A DNA stretch of 64,000 nucleotides from an uncultured Alistipes sp. (GCA_949285535.1 CASDZP010000003.1:1-64000); one strand, 5' to 3'; shown: positions 1 through 8,097, counted from the stretch's first letter. Numbers and translations are program-made. Notes: generated from the letters alone by a model not told the origin.

Positions 1-50
1 TAGTAAAAAACGGCTCGTAAACGTCTCTCTTTCTTACTAATAGACATTGA

Positions 51-81
51 CAAAGATAATGAAAAAAGCATAAAAAACAAA
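51..81 (-). promoter_or_regulatory. Minus-strand promoter for a gene left of the window
   Basis: Read on the minus strand this gives TTTG, 19 bases, then TATCTTTG (plus-strand CAAAGATA at 51-58 and CAAA at 78-81). This matches the Bacteroidetes -33/-7 promoter form and points out of the window to the left. The gene it serves is not visible. Confidence 0.55.
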
Positions 82-312
82 TACCCCTTAATTTTCATAG
101 AATTGATCCTTATTTTTCGTTTTTATGTTTCCCAAATTTCTATTTTATCCTCGACAGGTTGACAAGCGTACCCCTTTTCCTATTTCCTTTTATCACTTCT
201 TCTTTCCATTTCATCTTTCCTTTTTTCTCTTTTTTCCGACTTTGACATGTTGATTAGTTTAGCACATCGCATTCTTCGCTTAACAGGTTTGTTCCTGTCC
301 CTTGTTATTTTT

Positions 313-425
313 TATGGTCTTATCGCTGTGTCGTGGTTTTCGTTTTCTGCCCATATTTAGGTGATAGAAGTACGTGAAGTTATGGGCAAGGAAGAGGTTT
401 GATGGGTGATATGTGGTTAAGCTCT
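313..425. repeat. Direct repeat, copy 1 (164-bp spacing)
   Basis: About 110 bases recur at 477-589 with roughly nine differences, an exact offset of 164 bases. Similarity fades over the next 25 bases. Each unit can form a hairpin between TGCCCATA and TATGGGCA. A 62-codon minus-strand frame crosses copy 1 (280-468) but has no family resemblance, and I do not call it a gene. Confidence 0.85.
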
Positions 426-476
426 TGTTTTTTACGGAAAGGGTATATTGGTTGGCTTTGATTATCATACTACGGG

Positions 477-589
477 TATGGTTTTATCGCTGTGTCGTGG
501 TTTTCGTTTTCTGCCCATATTTAGGTGATAGAAGCATGTGAAGTTATGGGCAAGGAATAGGTTTGATGAGTGATACCATGTTAAGCGAT
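477..589. repeat. Direct repeat, copy 2
   Basis: Second copy of the unit at 313-425, about 92% identical, with the same internal hairpin arms. The rest of the stretch from 82 to 992 is AT-rich and holds no recognisable gene apart from the repeats and promoter listed separately. Confidence 0.85.
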
Positions 590-634
590 ATATTTTTTGT
601 GAAAAAGGGATGTGTGTGAGGCTATAAACGAAAA

Positions 635-699
635 GATGTAGACTTCTTAAATGATAATGAGCCGAATGGATATGACATGGTCAAAATGGGCTACGCCCC
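635..699 (-). repeat. Decayed partial copy of the 125-bp tail-associated element
   Basis: The reverse complement of this stretch aligns without gaps to the distal half of the elements at 34528-34653 and 42538-42662. Shared blocks include GACCATGTCAT, GGCTCATT and GAAGTC. The proximal half with the GTTACTTTGTC hairpin is missing. In its own orientation an inverted repeat (747-889) lies upstream, as in the two intact loci. Confidence 0.75.
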
Positions 700-746
700 T
701 AACTTCATAGAAAGATACCAGTAGGGTAGTATTATTGGGAATTTTT

Positions 747-889
747 GTCATTTATCTTTTCTGTTTTGTTTTTTAATTCGGATAATGGCTATTGTTTTTT
801 ATTTCTCCTTATATATTAAGGTAAAATAAAATCAATCGTCATTATCTGAATTGAAAAACATATTGAACAAAACAGAAATGATAAATGAC
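747..889. repeat. Long imperfect inverted repeat
   Basis: The left arm (747-787) starts GTCATTTATC and ends GATAATG. The right arm (840-889) is its reverse complement with a 9-base insertion and three mismatches. The 52-base loop is AT-rich. It could be a small non-autonomous mobile element or a remnant of the structures seen at 34367 and 42343. No coding frame crosses it. Confidence 0.75.
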
Positions 890-921
890 GGGTACTATTT
901 CAGATTCATTGTAAAAATTTC

Positions 922-929
922 TATATTTG
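922..929 (+). promoter_or_regulatory. -7 element upstream of the outer-membrane barrel gene
   Basis: TATATTTG fits TAnnTTTG and lies 63-70 bases before the preferred start at 993. No good TTTG was found at the -33 position. An AGGAGG at 931-936 is too far from either ATG to act as a ribosome binding site. Confidence 0.5.
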
Positions 930-992
930 CAGGAGGCATTTTAGACTTGTCCGAGAGGGTAGGGGAAGATGCTTTTTAACAATAGTTCAAAT

Positions 993-1604
993 ATGAAGAA
1001 ATTTTTATTAATCATTGTTTTTATGACAGCCACAGCTGTGGCAGCTAATGCGCAGGTAGGTTTCGGATGGGGTCCGAAAGTTGGTTTCAACGCTTCTAAG
1101 ATAACTAAGTCGGGAGCCGATTCAAAACTTGGTATGACCGGCGGTCTCTTTTTCGGTTATAATTTCACTCGTTCGTTTGGTGTTGAGGTAGGCGCTCTTT
1201 ATTCACAGCAGGGTGCATCCAAAGGCAATATGAAACTTACTGCCGGATACATGAACTTCCCCGTGGTTGCCAAAATACCTATTTTTGTCGGATTGCATGG
1301 TTTTGTCGGTCCTCAGTTTGCTGCCAATGTAAGCGGCAAGCTCAAATATGGCGACACCAAAGTGAAGATGAAAGGCTTGTTCAACAAATGGGATGTAGGC
1401 GGTATTGCCGGATTGGGTTATCAGTTCAACTTCGGTCTTAATATCGGTTTGAATTATAACTTCGGATTTGTTGACATGGTAAACAAGGATTTTGTTTACA
1501 AGAGTCCTGACAATATAGTAAACGTGAACGATGTCAACGCTTTGATTGACGACATAGACGGTAAGAACGGAACATGGCAGCTTACGTTCGGTTGGAGGTT
1601 CTAA
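993..1604 (+). CDS. Outer-membrane beta-barrel protein (PorT/OMP_b-brl type)
   Basis: A 203-residue exported protein with a signal peptide (MKKFLLIIVF...AANAQ, cleavage near residue 20). The remainder is alternating hydrophobic and polar strands with a C-terminal WQLTFGWRF that looks like a terminal barrel strand ending in phenylalanine. This is the layout of small eight-strand Bacteroidetes barrels usually annotated as PorT-family or outer membrane beta-barrel proteins. No ligand can be deduced. An upstream in-frame ATG at 969 would add eight polar residues before the signal peptide, so 993 is preferred. It is probably monocistronic, with its own -7 box and a weak terminator behind it. Confidence 0.8.
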   Translation: MKKFLLIIVFMTATAVAANAQVGFGWGPKVGFNASKITKSGADSKLGMTGGLFFGYNFTRSFGVEVGALYSQQGASKGNMKLTAGYMNFPVVAKIPIFVGLHGFVGPQFAANVSGKLKYGDTKVKMKGLFNKWDVGGIAGLGYQFNFGLNIGLNYNFGFVDMVNKDFVYKSPDNIVNVNDVNALIDDIDGKNGTWQLTFGWRF

Positions 1605-1621
1605 CCGCTCGAGCCTGTCGC

Positions 1622-1643
1622 AACGGAGAATTTCCGTTTTTAT
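1622..1643 (+). terminator. Weak terminator after the barrel gene
   Basis: AACGGA, five-base loop, TCCGTT, then TTTAT. The stem is only six pairs, so the call is tentative. Confidence 0.4.
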
Positions 1644-1665
1644 CTGAGCCGTCATTATCGGCGTG

Positions 1666-2043
1666 ATGTTAAAATCATTTCTTCGCATGAAAGATTTTCT
1701 GCTCGGAGAATACTCGTTCCTTTCCAAAGAGGAGGAGAAGTTTCTCAAAGAACATATAAACGATAAAAAGGCGATAGAAGAACATGTGGCTGTTTTGGAG
1801 AGGCGTTATAACCTCTTCAAAACAGTTTATGCCATTAATACCACACTTATAAAGGTTGTCCCGATATTGATTTTGATTCTCTATCTTGTCACTCCTTCTT
1901 ATCTGAAGGTGGCTTTGATTGCGGGAGTGGGCCTTATTGTAGTGTCGGAGTGTGTGCGCAGCTTTCTTTTTTCGGGTAAAAAATATGAAGCCATAAGCCG
2001 CAATATACTCATCTTGAAAGGTATGGGTAAATTGCCAGAGTGA
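1666..2043 (+). CDS. Small two-helix membrane protein, unknown function
   Basis: A 125-residue protein that I do not recognise. A charged N-terminal half (SKEEEKFLKEHINDKKAIEEHVAV) looks helical, possibly coiled coil. It is followed by two membrane segments at about residues 63-79 and 84-104 and a basic tail. A GTG at 1663 directly precedes the ATG at 1666; the ATG is preferred, and an internal ATG at 1687 is possible. It ends 26 bases before hppA with no terminator between, so cotranscription with the pyrophosphatase is likely. Confidence 0.65.
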   Translation: MLKSFLRMKDFLLGEYSFLSKEEEKFLKEHINDKKAIEEHVAVLERRYNLFKTVYAINTTLIKVVPILILILYLVTPSYLKVALIAGVGLIVVSECVRSFLFSGKKYEAISRNILILKGMGKLPE

Positions 2044-2069
2044 TAGCATTTAACTAAAAACCTAAAAAT

Positions 2070-4286
2070 ATGAATGTACCTGTTCTGTTTTGGATGGTAC
2101 CCGTAGCCTCGCTTTTGGCGTTGGGCTTTGCGCGTTACTTCTTCGTCAAGATGAAGAAGGTCAGCGAGGGTACCGAACGCATGGCCGAGATTGCGAGCCA
2201 TGTGCGTGTCGGCGCGATGAGTTATCTGCGTCAGCAATATAAAGTGGTGGGGTGGTTCTTCCTTGCGCTTTGCTTGCTGTTCATTCTTTTGGCTATGTTT
2301 AATCTCCAGAACAGCTGGGTTCCCGCTGCGTTCCTGACAGGCGGTTTCTTCTCGGGTCTGGCAGGTTATATCGGTATGCGTACAGCAACTTATGCTTCTG
2401 CCCGTACTGCAAATGCCGCTTCCGAGTCTCTCAACTCGGGTCTCAAAGTCGCTTTCCGAAGCGGTGCTGTCATGGGTCTGGTTGTTGTTGGTCTCGGTCT
2501 TCTCGATATTTCAATATGGTTCATCGTCCTCAACAGCTTTGTTGACGGTGTCAGCGAGGCTGAAAAAATGGTGACCATAACCACAACGATGCTTACTTTC
2601 GGTATGGGTGCATCTACACAGGCTTTGTTTGCGCGTGTGGGCGGCGGTATCTACACAAAAGCCGCCGACGTGGGTGCCGACCTTGTAGGTAAGGTTGAGG
2701 CGGGTATCCCCGAAGACGACCCGCGTAACCCTGCCACCATTGCCGACAATGTCGGTGACAACGTCGGTGACGTTGCAGGTATGGGTGCAGACCTTTATGA
2801 AAGCTATTGCGGTTCTATTCTTGCCACAGCCGCTCTCGGCGCGTCGGCTTTCATCCTTAATCCGGACATGCAGATGAAAGCGATATTGGCCCCGATGATT
2901 ATTGCGTCGGTGGGTATCGCTCTCTCAATTATAGGTATCTTCCTTGTAAGGACGAAAGAGGGAGCGACCATGAAGATGTTGCTCGGTTCGCTCGGCTTGG
3001 GTGTGAATGTAAGTTCTGCGCTCATAGCGATAGTTACTTTCCTTGTGATGTATGCTCTCGGCATGGCAAACTGGGTAGGTGTCTCTTTCGCCGTCGTTAC
3101 CGGTCTGATTGTAGGTATCGTGATAGGTCAGTCAACGGAGAGATATACCTCACAGTCGTATAAACCGACGCAGGAGATAGCGGAGAGTGCGCAGACAGGT
3201 CCCGCAACCGTCATAATAAAAGGTATGGGTACCGGTATGCTCTCGACAGCAATACCTGTGATTGCCGTTGTTGTCGGAATCACACTCTCTTATCTTTTTG
3301 CTTCGGGATTTGATGCTTCCAACATAGGTATGGGTCTTTACGGTATCGGTATTGCTGCCGTGGGTATGCTTTCGACACTCGGTATAACGCTTGCGACCGA
3401 CGCATACGGTCCTATCGCCGACAATGCCGGTGGTAACGCGCAGATGGCGGGTCTCGACCCCATTGTACGTGAACGTACCGACGCCCTCGACGCTCTCGGT
3501 AACACCACGGCTGCGACAGGCAAGGGCTTCGCGATAGGTTCTGCGGCTCTTACGGCTTTGGCTCTTCTTGCATCGTACATAGAAGAGATAAAAATCGGTA
3601 TGATAAGACTTATCGAGTCGGGCGGCAATATCGTTAAAATAAATAACGCTCCCGAGGGAGGTCTCACCACGCAGATTGTGCATGACGCCACGATAAGCGA
3701 CTTTATGACATGGTTCGATGTCAACCTTATGAACTACAAGGTGCTTGTCGGCATGTTTATCGGTGCGATGATGGCGTTTGTGTTCTGCGGTCTCACCATG
3801 AACGCGGTGGGTCGTGCGGCAGGTAAGATGGTGGATGAAGTGAGACGCCAGTTCCGCGAGATAAAAGGCATCCTCCAGGGCGAGGCGACTCCCGATTATG
3901 CCCGTTGCGTGGAAATCTCTACCAAAGGCGCACAGCGTGAAATGATATTCCCCTCGGCGATAGCAATCGTCATCCCCATTCTCACAGGTCTCGTGTTCGG
4001 CGTTGCCGGCGTGATGGGTCTGTTGGTGGGCGGTCTCTCGTCAGGATTCGTCTTGGCGGTGTTCATGGCCAATGCGGGTGGCGCATGGGATAACGCGAAA
4101 AAATATATCGAAGAGGGTGCGTTCGGCGGCAAAGGCGGTGACGCTCACAAGGCCGCTGTGGTCGGCGATACTGTCGGTGACCCCTTCAAAGACACGTCAG
4201 GTCCCTCTCTGAACATACTCATAAAACTTATGAGCATGGTTTCGATAGTTGTTGCGGGTCTGACCGTCGCTTTCTCATTGTTGTAG
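2070..4286 (+). CDS. hppA: K+-dependent membrane pyrophosphatase, Na+ (and H+) pumping
   Basis: Hydrolyses cytoplasmic pyrophosphate and uses the energy to export cations across the inner membrane. At 738 residues it has the usual family length with about 16 membrane helices. The signature blocks are all present: [19 protein letters not shown] near residues 215-233, the [10 protein letters not shown] that follows, [14 protein letters not shown] and [14 protein letters not shown] near the C-terminus. The potassium-dependence site reads GNTTAATG at 477-484, with Ala481 and Gly484 rather than the Lys/Thr of K+-independent pumps. That places it with K+-dependent enzymes, most of which transport Na+; a relative from Bacteroides vulgatus is reported to move both Na+ and H+. 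A NhaD antiporter gene at 23106 fits a sodium-based energy economy. No promoter lies in the 26-base gap upstream. Confidence 0.95.
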   Translation: MNVPVLFWMVPVASLLALGFARYFFVKMKKVSEGTERMAEIASHVRVGAMSYLRQQYKVVGWFFLALCLLFILLAMFNLQNSWVPAAFLTGGFFSGLAGYIGMRTATYASARTANAASESLNSGLKVAFRSGAVMGLVVVGLGLLDISIWFIVLNSFVDGVSEAEKMVTITTTMLTFGMGASTQALFARVGGGIYTKAADVGADLVGKVEAGIPEDDPRNPATIADNVGDNVGDVAGMGADLYESYCGSILATAALGASAFILNPDMQMKAILAPMIIASVGIALSIIGIFLVRTKEGATMKMLLGSLGLGVNVSSALIAIVTFLVMYALGMANWVGVSFAVVTGLIVGIVIGQSTERYTSQSYKPTQEIAESAQTGPATVIIKGMGTGMLSTAIPVIAVVVGITLSYLFASGFDASNIGMGLYGIGIAAVGMLSTLGITLATDAYGPIADNAGGNAQMAGLDPIVRERTDALDALGNTTAATGKGFAIGSAALTALALLASYIEEIKIGMIRLIESGGNIVKINNAPEGGLTTQIVHDATISDFMTWFDVNLMNYKVLVGMFIGAMMAFVFCGLTMNAVGRAAGKMVDEVRRQFREIKGILQGEATPDYARCVEISTKGAQREMIFPSAIAIVIPILTGLVFGVAGVMGLLVGGLSSGFVLAVFMANAGGAWDNAKKYIEEGAFGGKGGDAHKAAVVGDTVGDPFKDTSGPSLNILIKLMSMVSIVVAGLTVAFSLL

Positions 4287-4344
4287 AGGATTTGTCGGGA
4301 CAACCCTCATGGCGCTGTCCTGATGTTTTTCATATTGTTTTGTG

Positions 4345-5127
4345 ATGACACAGAAAGGAGAGATTAATTCGGAGCTGCTCAAGTTTATCCGTTCGATGAA
4401 GAAGGGCACGACCTTCACTACGCAGGAGTTTAATGCGGAGAGAGGGTATAATGCCTCTGAGCTGTCGCATATCCTTTCCGCCCTTGTCGAGCAGAGGATA
4501 ATTTGCAAATTGTCGAAAGGTCTGTACATGAAGCCTACCGACGAGCAGAAAAAACGCCGTTGTCAGCTCTCACCCGAGGAGCTGTTTCATGATTTCCTTT
4601 GGGATGAGAAGAAAAATCCGATAGGATATCTGACGGGCGATTGTTATCTGCGCTCAATCGGTGTGTTCGTGGAGAGCAATGAAAAGAAAATAACGATAGG
4701 TGTTCCAGTTAAGAGAGGAAACGTTACCCGAAACGGTGTCACCTGTCTGTTCGTGCATCAGAAAGAGCCGATAAACACGAAGACGATAGAGATGTTGCAG
4801 ATACTCGATGTCTTGAAACGAATCAATGAGATGAGAAATCCCGTGTTGGCCTCTTCGGTGTACGAGAAGTTGCGCGGACTGGTGATGTTGATGCCTCCCG
4901 TGAAGGTTGACCGACTGGTCAAACTGTCGCTTGGGTATAATCGAATGACAAAGGCTCTTGTCGGTACGATTATAGAAAAGACTCACGGAATGCCGTTCGC
5001 CGCGCCGATATTGATATCCATGAACAGCTCGACACGTTCTTTCGTCAATATCTCTCCGAAGTGCATACCGAACGCTTCAGGTTGGAACATAATCTGTGCG
5101 GACGGATATGAGGTCAGAAACGACTGA
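4345..5127 (+). CDS. DUF6088 family protein (AbiEi-like winged helix)
   Basis: A 260-residue protein with an N-terminal winged-helix-like region (residues ~5-70, ending in LSKGLYMKP). This is followed by the family block NPIGYLTGDCYLRSIG, a KRG/VTCLFV segment, LLQILDVLKRI-like helices and VKLSLGYN...ALVGTIIE. The C-terminal ISMNSSTRSF corresponds to the SLNP-T-Y motif of relatives, so the frame is probably intact to the end. Such proteins resemble type IV (AbiE-like) antitoxins that act as DNA-binding repressors. No nucleotidyltransferase toxin gene is adjacent, so it appears to be an orphan. GTG at 4342 precedes the chosen ATG. A strong terminator follows at 5203. Confidence 0.7.
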   Translation: MTQKGEINSELLKFIRSMKKGTTFTTQEFNAERGYNASELSHILSALVEQRIICKLSKGLYMKPTDEQKKRRCQLSPEELFHDFLWDEKKNPIGYLTGDCYLRSIGVFVESNEKKITIGVPVKRGNVTRNGVTCLFVHQKEPINTKTIEMLQILDVLKRINEMRNPVLASSVYEKLRGLVMLMPPVKVDRLVKLSLGYNRMTKALVGTIIEKTHGMPFAAPILISMNSSTRSFVNISPKCIPNASGWNIICADGYEVRND

Positions 5128-5202
5128 GGTGTGAAGTCAATATGAAACATATATGCCGCCAAAGCAATCTTGAAAACGATTGTTCGGGCGGTTAGACAAA
5201 GA

Positions 5203-5238
5203 TAAAAGTCCGATGTAATCATCGGACTTTTATTTTTT
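5203..5238 (+). terminator. Strong intrinsic terminator
   Basis: Perfect 13-bp stem (TAAAAGTCCGATG / CATCGGACTTTTA) with loop TAAT, then a T-rich run. It ends the DUF6088 transcript. The 75 bases between that gene and the hairpin hold nothing recognisable. Confidence 0.9.
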
Positions 5239-5344
5239 GTACGTCTTGCAGCGGACAGACGTAAACACTCTTTGTGGCGGCTTGACATTGCTGTCGGAAA
5301 AGATGTTTTCGACCGTTGGACATCGTATTAAAAAGGCAGTGTTG

Positions 5345-5375
5345 TTTGTCAAGTGATTTTTTTTGGCTAATTTTG
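5345..5375 (+). promoter_or_regulatory. ilvE promoter
   Basis: TTTG at 5345-5348, 19 bases, TAATTTTG at 5368-5375. It predicts a transcript start near 5382 and a leader of about 138 bases. Confidence 0.7.
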
Positions 5376-5381
5376 AAAAGA

Positions 5382-5519
5382 TTTACCCGTATTGCGGATT
5401 TTGACTGTGAGTATGCCGACTCTTTCCGTAGAGAGGCGGGCTTTGTCGGAGTCGGCGACACGGGGTGTGTGAGTTTTTGGAATAAACGAATATAAATACA
5501 TAACGAAACTTATTTTGAG
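5382..5519 (+). promoter_or_regulatory. Structured leader of ilvE
   Basis: The predicted leader contains an 8-bp stem GCCGACTC / GAGTCGGC (5416-5423 and 5450-5457) enclosing a 26-base loop. It also holds a 19-codon open frame starting ATGCCGACTC at 5414. The frame is not rich in leucine, isoleucine or valine codons, so classical attenuation is not supported. The remainder of this 392-base gene-free stretch shows no other gene. Confidence 0.35.
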
Positions 5520-6533
5520 ATGAAAGAGAATCTTGATTGGAGCAAACTCGGTTTCAATTATCGTAAAACCGCCTATAACGTCAGATGCAACTACCGCAAC
5601 GGCGAGTGGGGCGAACTTGAGGTGCACAGCGAGGAGACCATACCCATGCACATGGCAGCCTCTTGTCTCCACTATGGTCAGGAGGCGTTCGAGGGGTTGA
5701 AGGCATACCGTTGCAAAGACGGTAAGATACGTCTTTTCAGGGTCGATGAGAACGCCAAACGAATGGCTTCATCGTCACGTTACCTCCAGATGGCGGTATT
5801 CCCCGAAGAGAGATTCATCGAGGCGATACACAAGGTTGTCGAGCTCAATGTCGATTTCATTCCTCCCTATGAGAGCGGTGCGTCGCTCTATATCAGACCG
5901 TTGCTTATAGGTACTGGCGCGCAGGTGGGTGTAAAACCGACCGACGAATATATGTTTGTGGTGTTCGTTACTCCCGTCGGACCCTATTTCAAAGGTGACG
6001 GCGAGATTACCATGTGCCTTGAACACAAATATGACCGTGCCGCACCTCACGGAACAGGTCACATCAAGGCGGGCGGTAACTATGGCGCCAGCCTTACGGC
6101 ATACGTGGAGTCACATGAGAAAGGATATGACGGTGTGCTTTATCTCGACCCGAAAGAGAAAAAATATATAGACGAGGTCGGCGCCGCAAACTTCTTCGGT
6201 ATCAAGGACGGTTGCTATGTCACTCCCGATTCGCCCTCTATTCTTCCCTCAATCACCAACAAGAGCCTCTGCACTTTGGCTGAGGATATGGGTCTGAAGG
6301 TTGAAAGACGTCATATCCCCGTTGAAGAGCTTAAAACTTTCGAGGAGGCGGGTGCCTGCGGAACTGCTGCCGTGATAACGCAGATAAACAACATATACGA
6401 CCCCGAAAGCGGCGTAACTTACCGATTCAAGACCGGAGCGGACACATGGAGCGAGAAACTCTACCGCCGTCTTGTCGATATTCAGCACGGTGAGGCTGAA
6501 GATAAGTTCGGCTGGGTTACCGTTCTTCGCTAA
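5520..6533 (+). CDS. ilvE: Branched-chain amino acid aminotransferase
   Basis: Fold-type IV PLP enzyme of 337 residues that interconverts leucine, isoleucine or valine with their 2-oxo acids, using glutamate/2-oxoglutarate. It performs the last step of branched-chain amino acid synthesis. The PLP lysine is Lys183 in GTGHIKAGGNYGAS. Other family marks are HYGQEAFEGLKAYR near residue 51, the ASLYIRPLLIGT block, and DEVGAANFFGIKDG followed by SILPSITNKSL. Length and order match BCAT. It has its own promoter and a structured leader. ispD starts 14 bases after the stop, so the two are probably one transcript although the pathways are unrelated. Confidence 0.95.
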   Translation: MKENLDWSKLGFNYRKTAYNVRCNYRNGEWGELEVHSEETIPMHMAASCLHYGQEAFEGLKAYRCKDGKIRLFRVDENAKRMASSSRYLQMAVFPEERFIEAIHKVVELNVDFIPPYESGASLYIRPLLIGTGAQVGVKPTDEYMFVVFVTPVGPYFKGDGEITMCLEHKYDRAAPHGTGHIKAGGNYGASLTAYVESHEKGYDGVLYLDPKEKKYIDEVGAANFFGIKDGCYVTPDSPSILPSITNKSLCTLAEDMGLKVERRHIPVEELKTFEEAGACGTAAVITQINNIYDPESGVTYRFKTGADTWSEKLYRRLVDIQHGEAEDKFGWVTVLR

Positions 6534-6547
6534 AACGTTGCCGTCGC

Positions 6548-7243
6548 ATGGAAACTCCGAAAGTCGGCGTGGTTATTGTCGCGGGAGGTCGCGGAGTGAG
6601 AATGGGACTCTCTGTGCCCAAGCAGTTCGTGGACCTCTCCGAGCGGCGATGTGTCCTTGAGGTGACGGTCGAGAAGTTTGCGCACGCGTTGCCCGATGCG
6701 CGGATAACCGTCGTGTTGCCGTCGGACTCGATTGGGCTGTGGCGCGAGATAAACCGACGTCACGAATTCGGTGTGCGGCATGCGGTGGTGGCGGGAGGCG
6801 ACGACAGATGCGGGTCGGTAAGAAACGGCATAATGTCGCTTGAGGGTGTCGATGTGATAGCCGTGAGTGACGGGGTGCGTCCTTTTGTCTCCGAGGAGAT
6901 GATAAGGCGAGCCGTAAATCATGCCGCGGAGCACGGAAGCGCTGTATGTTGCACCCCCGTGACCGACACCGTCAGGATGAAATGTGACGGCGGGTCGGTG
7001 CCCGTGGACAGGGAACTGCTCTTTGCCGTGCAGACCCCGCAAGTGTTCGACGCAGAACTGTTGAAAGCGGCATACGCCGAGACAGGTGACGGACGCGGTT
7101 TCACCGACGATGCCTCCGTGGTTGAGGCGTATGGCGGAAAGGTGGAGTACATACCCGGTGAACGCTCAAACATAAAACTTACAACTCCCGAGGATATCTC
7201 TCTGGCAAAGGCTCTTTATGCGCTCGAATCGCAGCGCCGATGA
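6548..7243 (+). CDS. ispD: 2-C-methyl-D-erythritol 4-phosphate cytidylyltransferase
   Basis: Transfers CMP from CTP to 2-C-methyl-D-erythritol 4-phosphate in the MEP isoprenoid pathway. At 231 residues it is standard length. Motifs visible are the nucleotide-binding loop AGGRGVRMGLSVPKQF (residues ~11-26), GGDDRCGSVRNG, DGVRPFV, TPQVF, FTDDASVVE and the C-terminal GERSNIKLTTPEDI. The usual HD-ARP element reads SDGVRPF here, with Ser for His. It lies 14 bases downstream of ilvE and has no visible promoter of its own. Confidence 0.93.
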   Translation: METPKVGVVIVAGGRGVRMGLSVPKQFVDLSERRCVLEVTVEKFAHALPDARITVVLPSDSIGLWREINRRHEFGVRHAVVAGGDDRCGSVRNGIMSLEGVDVIAVSDGVRPFVSEEMIRRAVNHAAEHGSAVCCTPVTDTVRMKCDGGSVPVDRELLFAVQTPQVFDAELLKAAYAETGDGRGFTDDASVVEAYGGKVEYIPGERSNIKLTTPEDISLAKALYALESQRR

Positions 7244-7295
7244 GCCTCGGAGACGACGTTAAAAATAAAATAATTAAAAAAAGTGTTACAATATA

Positions 7296-7326
7296 TTGTA
7301 GTTCAAAGAAATATATTGTATCTTTG
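7296..7326 (+). promoter_or_regulatory. HU gene promoter with a direct repeat
   Basis: TTG at 7296-7298, 20 bases, TATCTTTG at 7319-7326. ATATATTGTA occurs twice, at 7291-7300 and 7311-7320, spaced 20 bases (two helical turns) and overlapping both promoter elements. That could be an operator. Confidence 0.65.
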
Positions 7327-7375
7327 GCGTCGCTAAACATGAGAGATTAATCTTTTTAAAGTTCAATAACATATT

Positions 7376-7657
7376 ATGACTAAAGCAGATATCGTAAACG
7401 AGATTTCAAAGGTTTCTGGCGTTGAGAAAGCTCAGGTTCAGCAGATCGTGGAGCTTTTCATGGAAAGCATCAAAGATTCTATGGTGAAAAAGAACAACGT
7501 CTATCTTCGCGGATTCGGTTCTTTCATTATTAAAAAACGCGCCAAGAAAGTCGCTCGTAACATCTCTAAGAACATCACAATCGAGATTCCCGAACACGAC
7601 ATTCCCGCATTCAAACCTTCAAAATCTTTCGCAACGAAAGTAAAAGAGACCAAATAA
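7376..7657 (+). CDS. HU/IHF-family DNA-binding protein
   Basis: Small nucleoid protein of 93 residues that binds and bends DNA as a dimer. The N-terminal helices (MTKADIVNEISKVSGVEKAQ) are followed by the beta-arm core VYLRGFGSFIIKKRAKKVARNISKN and the family ending IPEHDIPAFKPSKSF. The core GFGSF is canonical. It has its own promoter with an ATATATTGTA direct repeat. The 30-codon basic gene lies 30 bases downstream and probably shares its transcript, which ends at the hairpin at 7804. Confidence 0.93.
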   Translation: MTKADIVNEISKVSGVEKAQVQQIVELFMESIKDSMVKKNNVYLRGFGSFIIKKRAKKVARNISKNITIEIPEHDIPAFKPSKSFATKVKETK

Positions 7658-7687
7658 CATTTTAATCAACCATAAAAACATAGAGCT

Positions 7688-7780
7688 ATGCCAAGCGGAA
7701 AGAAAAGAAAAAGACATAAAATGGCTACTCACAAAAGAAAAAAACGTCTGAGAAAAGACAGACATAAAAAGAAAAAGTAG
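7688..7780 (+). CDS. 30-residue Lys/Arg-rich protein, likely ribosome-associated
   Basis: The frame encodes MPSGKKRKRHKMATHKRKKR and ten more residues ending in four lysines. Twenty of the 30 residues are Lys, Arg or His, typical of tiny ribosomal proteins. The pattern resembles the AURKAIP1/COX24 (mS38) motif of mitochondrial ribosomes. I infer a small ribosomal or rRNA-binding protein, but the family assignment is from memory of the motif only. It sits between HU and a terminator, 30 bases after the HU stop. Confidence 0.75.
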   Translation: MPSGKKRKRHKMATHKRKKRLRKDRHKKKK

Positions 7781-7803
7781 TCTTTGATTTTTAAAGAAAC
7801 GAA

Positions 7804-7856
7804 GGAACCTAAAGGATTGCAGTATCATCTTTCTGCTCTCTTTAGGTTTCTTTTTT
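7804..7856 (+). terminator. Intrinsic terminator after the HU operon
   Basis: GGAACCTAAAG pairs with CTTTAGGTTTC, with an inner GCAG/CTGC stem, followed by TTTTTT. Confidence 0.8.
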
Positions 7857-8045
7857 AAAAAGATAACCCGTACGGATTTTCATGAGACGCTTTTGCGTCC
7901 GTTTTTGACACAGACTGCCGTCGATTGAGTCGTCTGAGCGGTCGCGGAAAAATCCTTTACGGCTTTTTGAAAAGAATCAATCCGACAGCGTTATTGTTTC
8001 GTCCCCGTCGAGGCTGACGGTTGGAGTCAAGGTCGGGTATCAAGG

Positions 8046-8097
8046 GTCGCTTCGGCGACGTGTCCGCCGTGAAGGCGGGGGTTCGGCTCTGCCCGAA
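8046..8097 (+). promoter_or_regulatory. Three consecutive hairpins in the rng leader
   Basis: Three perfect 5-bp stems lie in 52 bases: GTCGC-TTCG-GCGAC (8046-8059, a cUUCGg tetraloop), CCGCC-GTGAA-GGCGG (8064-8078) and TTCGG-CTCTGC-CCGAA (8082-8097). They end 28 bases before the rng start codon. A structured leader would suit autoregulation by the encoded ribonuclease, as known for E. coli rne; that role is inference. Nothing else is seen in 7857-8045. Confidence 0.5.

Noticed and set aside
280-468. 62-codon minus-strand open frame in the first kilobase.
   Set aside because: It crosses one direct-repeat unit, shows no family resemblance and has no promoter; treated as a chance frame.
4980-5111. 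Possible frameshift at the 3' end of the DUF6088 gene, since another frame stays open to 5111 with plausible residues (LDTFFRQYLSEVHTERF).
   Set aside because: The original frame contains ISMNSSTRSF, which fits the C-terminal SLNP-T-Y motif of the family, so the longer frame is accepted.
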